Assembly: GCA_041402045.1 (NCBI GenBank)
Contig: JAWKSZ010000106.1
Span: 1 to 14,481, forward strand
Source: JAGQRJ01 sp041402045
GTDB taxonomy: Bacteria > Planctomycetota > J058
DNA length: 14,481 nucleotides
Direction of reading: 5' to 3'
Part shown: positions 1-5,542 of the stretch, piece by piece
Layout: each line of letters starts with the position of its first letter
How positions within the stretch are numbered: the first letter of the stretch is position 1
Translations under genes and position numbers: made by a program
Notes under the pieces: model-generated
Database searches by the model: none
Told to the model about the DNA's origin: nothing
The model's input: the letters and a program-made list of their open reading frames with translations, nothing else

Positions 1-1172
1 TGGGCGGGGCCGGGATCGTGCTCGTGGTCCTGATCCTCACCCCCTTCGTGAGCGAGGGCGAGCAGCTGCGCCGCAGCCAGCGCGCCGAGGCCAGCTTCTT
101 CACCGAGAACTACCGCGGGAGCTCGTCCACCTCGATCAAGGGCCTGTTCACGGTCTACCTGGGGGCCACCTTGCTCCTGGTGCTGCTCCTGTGGGCGCTG
201 GGGCTCTCGCTGTGGGACGCGGTGAACCACGCCTTCGCCACGATCTCCACCGGCGGCTTCAGCACCCGCACCGCGAGCCTCGGCGCCTGGGGTCCGGGGG
301 TGCAGCTCGTGGTGTTCGTGTTCATGGTCGTGGGCGCGCTGAACTTCGTGGTCCTGGGGCGGGTCGTGGAGAAGCTGCGCTGGACCTACAAGACCTCCCG
401 CGGCGACGGCGCCAGCGCGACCGGGGCCTCGCTGCAGGTGCTCAAGCTCGCGCTCCCGACCTTCGGCCAGTCGCTGTGGAACTCGGGCGAGGTCCGCGGC
501 TACCTGATCATGATCGGCGTGTTGAGCCTGAGCGTCGCCGGGCTGCTGACCCTGCACGGGACGCTGCCCTGGTTCGACGCCCTCGTGCACGGGACCGTGA
601 CCGTGGGCGCGATCTCGACCACCACCGGGTTCTGCACCGAGAACTACGCGCTCTGGCCCTCGGCCTGCCAGGTGATCCTGCTCGTGCTCATGCTGATCGG
701 CGGCTGCTCGGGGAGCACCGCGGGCGGGATCAAGTTCATTCGCGTGCAGATCCTGCTCAAGGCCGCCTACCGCGAGATCCGCCTGCTCCCGCGCCCGCGG
801 GCGGTGATCCCGATCCGGGTCGGCGGCGTGCCCGTGCCCCCGGCGCAGGTCCAGGAGGCCGCGCGCTACGCCGGCACCTACCTCAGCCTGCTGCTGCTGG
901 TCGGCTTCCTGACCTCGCTCACGGGCCAGGCCGGCGACGACCCGGTCAGCGCGCTCATGATCTCGGTCTCGTCCTTCGGCAGCATTGGCCCGGGCTTCGG
1001 CGCCTGCGACCCCAGCGGGAGCTTCCTGCCCTACGCCGGCAGCGCCAAGATCCTCGCGGTGGTGGCCATGCTCCTGGGGCGGCTCGAGATCTTCCCCCCG
1101 CTGACGATCGTGTTCCCCTCGTTCTGGCTGCAGCGCAGCCGGCGCGGGCTCAGCTTCCGCCGCCCGAGGTGA
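1..1172 (+). CDS. trkH: TrkH/KtrB-family potassium transporter, 5'-truncated by the window edge
   Basis: Membrane subunit of a Trk-type K+ uptake system, normally gated by a cytosolic NAD/ATP-binding TrkA partner, which is not in this window. The reading frame is open from base 3, before the GTG at 18. The first residues (GGAGIV) match the conserved GGLGI segment that lies well inside TrkH, so the true start is upstream and the first pore repeat is missing. Three of the four pore-loop filters are visible: STGGF (from nt 246), TTTGF (nt 618-632) and SIGPGFG (nt 981-1001). The conserved stretch GGCSGSTAGGIK lies at about nt 699-734. Several hydrophobic helices separate these motifs. The gene ends with TGA at 1170-1172 and is convergent with the lipoprotein gene, 7 nt away. 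No frame disruption is seen. Family assignment is secure; ion specificity for K+ is inferred from the glycine filters. Confidence 0.93.
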   Translation, partial: GGAGIVLVVLILTPFVSEGEQLRRSQRAEASFFTENYRGSSSTSIKGLFTVYLGATLLLVLLLWALGLSLWDAVNHAFATISTGGFSTRTASLGAWGPGVQLVVFVFMVVGALNFVVLGRVVEKLRWTYKTSRGDGASATGASLQVLKLALPTFGQSLWNSGEVRGYLIMIGVLSLSVAGLLTLHGTLPWFDALVHGTVTVGAISTTTGFCTENYALWPSACQVILLVLMLIGGCSGSTAGGIKFIRVQILLKAAYREIRLLPRPRAVIPIRVGGVPVPPAQVQEAARYAGTYLSLLLLVGFLTSLTGQAGDDPVSALMISVSSFGSIGPGFGACDPSGSFLPYAGSAKILAVVAMLLGRLEIFPPLTIVFPSFWLQRSRRGLSFRRPR

Positions 1173-1174
1173 GC

Positions 1175-1191
1175 GGGCGCTACTGCCGCCC
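1175..1191. terminator. Short hairpin between convergent stops
   Basis: GGGCG (1175-1179) pairs with CGCCC (1187-1191) around a 7-nt loop. The hairpin sits exactly between the trkH stop (1172) and the convergent lipoprotein stop (1180-1182) and covers the latter. There is no T-run on either strand. It could act as a weak bidirectional terminator, but a 5-bp GC stem is common by chance in DNA of this composition. Confidence 0.25.
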
Positions 1192-1522
1192 GTTGACCTG
1201 GTAGTTGCGCACCACGTCGCCCCCGCCGATCACGCGCACCGCGTCGACGACCGCCGGGACCTGCGCCCCGGGCTCGTAGATCGCCACCTGATAGCGCTCG
1301 GAGCGGCAGCACAGGGCCAGGCTGAACGCGCCGTCGGCCTCGGTCGTGAAGCGACCGAGCTCGCGCTCGCCGTGCGAGGACGAGCACGGTCGCGCCCTCG
1401 ACCGGCGTCAGCGGCTTGCCGGTGTAGACCTTGCCCTGGAGCGTGCCGCTGCAGCAGCCGGCCAAGAGCGCGAGCGGCGCGAGGCAACGCTGCGCGCCGG
1501 CGGAGCTCGAGGGGTCGCGCAC
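1180..1522 (-). CDS. Small lipoprotein with carboxypeptidase-regulatory-like domain, frameshifted
   Basis: Reading starts at GTG 1522-1520, 4 nt after the TGA (1529-1527) of the zinc-ribbon gene, so the two are probably co-transcribed and translationally coupled. The N-terminus has arginines, a short hydrophobic core and a lipobox LAGC, which predicts an exported, lipid-anchored protein. The body begins GTLQGKVYTGKPLTPVEGAT, the opening of a carboxypeptidase-regulatory-like beta-sandwich ('Gxv.. g.pl.gAtV'). That frame then degenerates into arginine-rich sequence. Another frame continues the domain (GRFTTEADGAFSLALCC, then YQVAIYEPG) and ends NGRQ at TAG 1182-1180. The switch lies between about 1410 and 1372. 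The total length of 343 nt is three times 114 plus one, as expected for one extra base. The corrected protein would be about 113 residues. This is either a pseudogene or an indel error; function beyond the fold is unknown. Confidence 0.6.
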
Positions 1523-1526
1523 GCGC

Positions 1527-2094
1527 TCAGGCGGTCGCGGGGCGCTCGGTCTCCCTTGGTGGGCGTGTAGTCGCCCTGGGCGCAGGCGTCCTTGGCGACC
1601 TTGAACGCGATCCCAGCCAGGACCGCCGCGGTGACCGCGGCCCCGACCCACCCCAGGAACAGCACCGAGCGCGCGAAGCCCAGCCCGCCGAGGAGCACGA
1701 CCGCGGAGATCCCCACGGCCTTGTAGAGCGCCTTGCTCGGGTCCTCCTTGCGGACCCAGCTCTGCAGCTCCTTCTTCTTCTTCTTCGGGGAGCCATCGGC
1801 GCTGGGGGCGTCCTCGTCCGGTCCCTCGTGGTCCAGGCCGTAGAGCGCGGCCACGTCGACCTCGTCCGCGGCGGCGTTGGGTGTATACGCCGGCTGATCG
1901 TCGTGGGTGATCCCGAGCTCGTCGAGGATCACGTTCCGCGTGCGCATGGAGATATCCCGCTTGGGGACCTCGATCTTCGCGCGGCACTTGCGGCAGCGGA
2001 CCCGCTTGCCCGCCTTCTCCTCGGGGACGCGGTAACGCGCGTCGCAACCCTGGCAAGTAACGTCCAGCTTGTTCGTGAGCGTAGTGCTAGCCAT
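1527..2094 (-). CDS. MJ0042-type zinc-ribbon protein with two C-terminal membrane helices, frameshifted near its end
   Basis: The ATG at 2094-2092 is preceded by GAGGAACGATTCA, a good ribosome binding site. The N-terminus holds a CxxC/CxxC zinc ribbon (Cys 14, 17, 34, 37) of the MJ0042 kind found at the start of many myxobacterial and planctomycete proteins. Residues 45-105 form a charged, probably disordered linker, followed by a lysine run (104-108). Two hydrophobic helices follow at about 124-141 and 144-165. After residue 180 (YTPTK) the frame turns into arginine/alanine-rich sequence that runs into the next gene. Removing one G from the GGG run at about 1552-1556 instead gives YTPTKETERPATA and a TGA at 1529-1527, just before the lipoprotein start. 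The corrected product would be 188 residues, consistent with 568 nt (3n+1). Cellular role unknown; a small inner-membrane protein with a cytosolic zinc ribbon is the best description. Confidence 0.7.
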
Positions 2095-2483
2095 TGAATC
2101 GTTCCTCGTGCAGTCCCTGAGTTCCCTCTACTTCCTCTCCGGTGGCGAAAAGTAGCAGCTCTCGTACCGGGTGTCTCGTCATACTCTCGTCAAACCCCAA
2201 GCGTCTGAAATGAAGCAGGTTGCGGGAACGTGCGGGCGCCGCACCTGGATTTAGGCCATCCGAGTTTCGGGATCACGTGGGACGTACTTGAAGAGTGTTC
2301 GCCCCGGATACGCTCCAGGCGAAACGTGCGCGGGATACTCTGCACCGCATTCGGCGTCGATCCTCCAGCCCCTCGACCGGCGTCGCGGGAACGCCAGGCG
2401 GCGGCGACCCCGTTCGCCCGCACGCGCCAGGGAATCGGGCTATACTCCAGGTTCATCCGTCCACCAACTGGGAGCGGGGGTCA
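2095..2483. other. Divergent intergenic region
   Basis: This stretch of 389 nt separates the divergently transcribed zinc-ribbon and cyclase genes. I see no credible gene. An open frame does extend the cyclase upstream to a GTG at 2295, but those 63 residues are low-complexity and resemble no domain. The stretch holds the cyclase promoter candidate described separately and a 6-bp hairpin, TTCGCC (2298-2303) with GGCGAA (2318-2323). On the minus strand a TTGACG hexamer (2193-2188) could be a -35 for the zinc-ribbon gene, but no good -10 follows at the right distance. Confidence 0.5.
2441..2446 (+). promoter_or_regulatory. Candidate -10 element of the FHA-cyclase gene
   Basis: TATACT, a one-mismatch match to the sigma-70 -10, is preceded by GGGC and stands out in GC-rich DNA. 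It would start transcription at about 2453, leaving a leader of roughly 30 nt before the ATG at 2484, with GGGAGCGGGGG as the Shine-Dalgarno region. No convincing -35 is seen 17 nt upstream. The tRNA promoter candidate at 8449 has the same GGGCTA context. Confidence 0.4.
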
Positions 2484-4511
2484 ATGCCCAGCGTCCGGAT
2501 CCTCAACGGCGAGGCCGCCAACCGTACGTTCCGGATCGGCGGCGGCGAGCAGGTAGGACGCGACCCCACCAACGCGATCCAGGTCCAGGACCCCGGGGTC
2601 TCGCGGCGCCACTTCCAGTTCCGCGTCGAGGGTCCGAAGGTGTGGGTCGAGGACCTCGGCAGCTCCAACGGGACCTACGTCAACAACAAGCGGATCGAGC
2701 GCCACGAGCTCCGCGAACGCGACCTGATCACGGTCGGCGGGATCCAGATCCAGTTCTCCCAGGCCGAGCACCCGCAGCTCGGCAACTCGTCCTCGAGCGA
2801 CGAGGTCTCCCTCGGCAGCTTCGGGCGCGACACCGGCCCCAAGCCCGCCGCCGCCCGCGGCGACGACCAGAGCGTGGTCCTCGCCGACGACAACGAGGAG
2901 GAGGAGGCCCCCGAGGACTTCTCCATGGACGCGAGCATCGTGTTCGACCCGTCCATGCTGACCCAGGGGATCGAGAACCCGGAGGACCGGGCCCAGGCCC
3001 TGCAGAAGCGCCTGGGGATCATGTTCTCGATCGCCCAGGCCCTCGGCGCCGTGCGCAGCCTCGAGGAGCTGTGCGAGAAGATCATGGACGAGCTGTTCGC
3101 GGTCTTCCCCCAGGCCGACCGCGGGTTCATTCTGATCGGCGACACCTTCGACAAGCTCGAGCCGATCGTGGTGCGCAACCGCGACCAGAACGCGGGCGGC
3201 AAGATCCAAATGTCGCGCTCGATCGCGCGCAAGGTGTTCAGCGAGAAGCAGGCGATCCTCTCGCAGAACGCCATGGAGGACGACCGCTTCGCCGGCGGCG
3301 CCTCGATCCTCAACTTCCGCATCCTCTCCCTGGCCAGCGCGCCCATGGTGTTCCAGGACGAGACCTACGGCCTGTTCCACCTGGACACCCAGGACCGCAT
3401 GCGCAAGTTCACGCCGGAGGACCTGAACCTCATGGTGGGGATCGCGGCCCAGGCCGCGACGTTCATAAAGAACCACAAGCAGGCGGAGGCCCGCGCCAAC
3501 CTCGAGCGCTACTTCTCCCCGGAGCTCGCCCAGAGCGTGGCCTCGGGCGAGATCGACCTGAAGCTCGGCGGCGACATGAAGACGGGCACCGTCTTCTTCT
3601 CCGACATCATCGGCTTCACGAGCATGAGCGAGAACCTGACCCCGACCGAGGTCGTGGCCAAGATCAACCGCTACATGAAGTACATGGTCGACATCGTGTT
3701 CAAGTACAAGGGCTCGGTCGACAAGTTCATTGGCGACTGCATCATGGCCGTGTGGGGCGTGCCGGTGCCCCTCGAGCAAGAGGCCGTGAACGCGGTGTGC
3801 GCCGCGATCGAAATGCAGAACGCGCTGTTCCTGTTCAACTGCGAGCTGCGGGCCGAGGGCGCCACCCCGATCTACATGGGGATCGGGCTCAACTCGGGCA
3901 GCTTCGTCGCGGGGAACATGGGCTCCGAGCGCCGCATGGAATACACCGTGATCGGCGACAACGTGAACCTCGCCCAGCGGGTGGAGTCCAAGGCCGGGCG
4001 CGGCATGGTCCTGATCACGCCCACCACCCACGAGCGCTGCGAGTCCCGGGTCCTGGCCTGCAAGCTGGCCCCCGTCGCGCTCAAGGGCAAGGCGCTCCCG
4101 GTCGAGACCTACTGCGTGCGCGGGATCGAGGAGTACACCCCCAACACGCCGGTGCGCACGCTCATGACCACCCTCCCGGTGGCGGTGAACGAGTGGTCGC
4201 CCGACTGCGAGCGCGGGCTGCTGGTCAAGGTCCGGATCGCCCCCGGGCGCACCGACGCCCTGGGCCTGATCGTGTTCGAGCAGCGGCCGCAGAGCGGCGC
4301 GCTCAAGCTCCAGTTCTACGCCCCGGAGATGCCCCGGTTCGAGGTGGACTTCCACGTCGAGGGCGAGGTCCCGATCCAGGCCCAGCACGGCTGCTGCCTC
4401 AAGGGCAAGTTCGACTACGCCGGGACCCCGCTGCAGGACCTGTTCGACGCCCGGACCTACGTCAGCGACAAGGGCCCCAACGACATTCCCCGCGGGTCGA
4501 CCCCGGCCTGA
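2484..4511 (+). CDS. FHA-GAF-class III adenylate cyclase
   Basis: A soluble 675-residue sensor enzyme predicted to make cAMP from ATP. The start ATG at 2484 was chosen because GGGAGCGGGGGTCA precedes it and the FHA domain begins at once. FHA (about 1-92): GRDPTN 25-30, SRRH 40-43 and SSNG 60-63, the phospho-Thr-binding signature. An acidic linker (120-165) leads to a GAF domain (about 170-332), then the cyclase catalytic domain (about 340-550). Metal-binding aspartates are D374 (FFSDIIGF) and D418 (KFIGDC). Purine-selecting residues are K414 and T488 (EYTVIGD); the Lys/Thr pair is the class IIIb adenylate-cyclase pattern. Transition-state residues N495 and R499 are present, so it should be active. 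Residues 555-660 form a beta-rich C-terminal domain I do not recognise. The gene is convergent with the receiver/kinase block, 13 nt from its last stop. A kinase next door could supply the phospho-Thr ligand (inference). Confidence 0.92.
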   Translation: MPSVRILNGEAANRTFRIGGGEQVGRDPTNAIQVQDPGVSRRHFQFRVEGPKVWVEDLGSSNGTYVNNKRIERHELRERDLITVGGIQIQFSQAEHPQLGNSSSSDEVSLGSFGRDTGPKPAAARGDDQSVVLADDNEEEEAPEDFSMDASIVFDPSMLTQGIENPEDRAQALQKRLGIMFSIAQALGAVRSLEELCEKIMDELFAVFPQADRGFILIGDTFDKLEPIVVRNRDQNAGGKIQMSRSIARKVFSEKQAILSQNAMEDDRFAGGASILNFRILSLASAPMVFQDETYGLFHLDTQDRMRKFTPEDLNLMVGIAAQAATFIKNHKQAEARANLERYFSPELAQSVASGEIDLKLGGDMKTGTVFFSDIIGFTSMSENLTPTEVVAKINRYMKYMVDIVFKYKGSVDKFIGDCIMAVWGVPVPLEQEAVNAVCAAIEMQNALFLFNCELRAEGATPIYMGIGLNSGSFVAGNMGSERRMEYTVIGDNVNLAQRVESKAGRGMVLITPTTHERCESRVLACKLAPVALKGKALPVETYCVRGIEEYTPNTPVRTLMTTLPVAVNEWSPDCERGLLVKVRIAPGRTDALGLIVFEQRPQSGALKLQFYAPEMPRFEVDFHVEGEVPIQAQHGCCLKGKFDYAGTPLQDLFDARTYVSDKGPNDIPRGSTPA

Positions 4512-4524
4512 GTCGGCCTTCCCG

Positions 4525-4965
4525 TTACTCCAGCTCCTCGCCGGGGAGCACGACCTTGCCCTCGAAGTGTTCGAGCAGCTCGACCAGGCAGCTCGAGTCG
4601 GCGCTGAAGGTCGCCTTGCGCACGTAGCCCGCGACGTTGCGCTCGTAGACCTCCTCCACCGCCTCCTGCGACTCAGCCCCCGAGAGCACGAGCACGACCG
4701 TGTCGCAGTAGACGGGGTCGTGGCGCAGGTCGTCCAGGAAGTGGACCCCCCCTGCGCCGGGGAGGTGCAGGTCCAGGAGCAGGACGAAGGGGCGCTCGAT
4801 CGAACGCTGCGGGTCCTGGCCGCGGAGCACGCGCCAGGCCTCCTCGGCGCTCTGCACCGCCACCAGCCGCGGCTGGAGCGCGCTCTCGCTGAGCGCGAGC
4901 CGAATCTGCTCGGCGAACGCGAGGTCGTCCTCGATCAGCAGCACCGACATCCGGGGACGCGTCAT
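4525..4965 (-). CDS. Stand-alone response-regulator receiver protein (copy 1)
   Basis: A 146-residue CheY/Rcp1-like receiver without an output domain, expected to be a phospho-Asp switch acting through protein contacts. Key residues: acidic pocket E12-D13-D14, phosphoacceptor D65 (LLLDLHLPG), switch Ser95 (VLSG) and conserved Lys117 (GYVRK). The first ATG at 4965 is preferred because GTCGAGGCC precedes it; Met6 is an alternative with no visible binding site. The receiver aligns without gaps over its full length to the receiver at 5091-5531, with about 83 of 146 identical residues by hand count, including an unbroken 15-residue block VEEVYERNVAGYVRK. It is therefore a tandem duplicate. It sits last in the kinase-receiver-receiver series and may also have its own promoter at 4995-5000. 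Confidence 0.9.
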   Translation of the reverse strand: MTRPRMSVLLIEDDLAFAEQIRLALSESALQPRLVAVQSAEEAWRVLRGQDPQRSIERPFVLLLDLHLPGAGGVHFLDDLRHDPVYCDTVVLVLSGAESQEAVEEVYERNVAGYVRKATFSADSSCLVELLEHFEGKVVLPGEELE

Positions 4966-5090
4966 GGCCTCGACTCTACGCGACGGGACCGCGGAGTATC
5001 ACGGGCATGAAGAGCGCGAGTTCGAGTGCTCGCGGTGGAGATCCGTAGCGTGAACGCGGCGCGCAAGCACTCGGAATCGCGCCTCTTCAT
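4962..5090 (-). CDS. Possible 42-codon linking ORF between the two receiver genes
   Basis: On the minus strand an ATG (5090-5088) directly abuts the TAA (5093-5091) of receiver copy 2. It opens a frame of 42 codons that ends in a TGA overlapping the ATG of receiver copy 1 (ATGA). The predicted peptide is very basic (MKRRDSECLRAAF at the start, SRRVESRP at the end) and matches no family I know. The inverted repeat at 5007-5090 lies inside it. The TAA-ATG and ATGA junctions are what translational coupling looks like. However, there is no clear Shine-Dalgarno, and short open frames arise readily at this GC content. It may equally be untranslated spacer. Confidence 0.22.
   Translation of the reverse strand: MKRRDSECLRAAFTLRISTASTRTRALHARDTPRSRRVESRP
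4995..5000 (-). promoter_or_regulatory. Candidate -10 element for receiver copy 1
   Basis: The minus strand reads GTGATACTCCG here. GATACT resembles a -10, with TG one base upstream as in extended -10 promoters. Transcription would begin about 25-28 nt before the ATG at 4965. The -35 position would fall inside the nearer arm of the inverted repeat (5007-5029), so a protein bound to that repeat could control it. This is a weak prediction. Confidence 0.25.
5007..5090. repeat. Long imperfect inverted repeat between the receiver genes
   Basis: The left arm 5007-5029 (ATGAAGAGCGCGAGTTCGAG then TGC) matches the reverse complement of the right arm 5067-5090 (ATGAAGAGGCGCGATTCCGA then GTGC), with two mismatches and one extra base. 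The loop is 37 nt. The outer end of the right arm touches the stop codon of receiver copy 2. In RNA this is a stem of over 20 bp. It could attenuate or terminate transcription leaving copy 2, protect its 3' end, or be an operator for copy 1. There is no T-run for a standard terminator. Confidence 0.65.
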
Positions 5091-5531
5091 TTAGTAGAGG
5101 GGCTCGCCGGGGAGCACCACCGAGCGCTGGAAGTGCCCGAGGAGCTCGGCCAGCCCGCGCGCCGCCTGCTCCAGGCTGTCCTTGCGCACGTAGCCCGCCA
5201 CGTTGCGCTCGTAGACCTCCTCCACGTCGTCCTGACTGGCGGTGCCCGAGAGCACGAACACCACCGAGTCGCAGAACTCGGGGTCCTGCCGCAGCGAGTC
5301 GAGGAACTCGATCCCGCTCGCGCCGGGGAGCCGGAGGTCAATGATCGCGACGAAGGGCTTCTGGATCTTGCGCGCGGGGTCGGTCCCGCGGAGCAGGTCC
5401 CACGCGGCCTCGCTGCTCGGGGCCACGGTCAACGACCCGCCGACCCCGGCCTCGTCCAGGGCCAGGCGCACGACCTCGGCGTGGGCCTCGTCGTCTTCGA
5501 CCAGCAGGATCGAGAGCGGCTTGCGTGGCAT
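5091..5531 (-). CDS. Stand-alone response-regulator receiver protein (copy 2)
   Basis: A second 146-residue CheY/Rcp1-like receiver, homologous to 4525-4965. Its pocket residues fall at identical positions: E12-D13-D14, D65 (IIDLRLPG), S95 (VLSG) and K117 (GYVRK). There is no DNA-binding or enzymatic output domain, so it should act as a diffusible phospho-switch or phosphate-relay protein. No histidine kinase is in the window to phosphorylate it. The ATG at 5531 lies 11 nt after the kinase stop (5545-5543), with GGGAG in the gap as Shine-Dalgarno. Kinase and receiver are thus very likely one operon. The two copies diverge most at residues 26-40 and 118-137. That includes the alpha5 face often used for partner binding, which suggests different partners (inference). 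Confidence 0.9.
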   Translation of the reverse strand: MPRKPLSILLVEDDEAHAEVVRLALDEAGVGGSLTVAPSSEAAWDLLRGTDPARKIQKPFVAIIDLRLPGASGIEFLDSLRQDPEFCDSVVFVLSGTASQDDVEEVYERNVAGYVRKDSLEQAARGLAELLGHFQRSVVLPGEPLY

Positions 5532-5542
5532 GGGGGTCTCCC

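Noticed and set aside
1346..2097. Plus-strand ORFs opposite the zinc-ribbon and lipoprotein genes
   Set aside because: Antisense Arg/Ala-rich shadows; the minus strand has the CxxC motifs, the lipobox and a good start.
2190..2456. 88-codon minus-strand ORF in the divergent intergenic region
   Set aside because: No ribosome binding site and random-looking composition; it covers both promoter regions.
2295..2483. Upstream GTG start for the cyclase
   Set aside because: It adds 63 low-complexity residues and would lie upstream of the TATACT promoter candidate; the ATG at 2484 has a good ribosome binding site and begins the FHA domain.
2288..4627. 779-codon plus-strand ORF overlapping the cyclase
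   Set aside because: Arginine/proline-rich shadow of the cyclase gene; the cyclase frame carries all the domain motifs.
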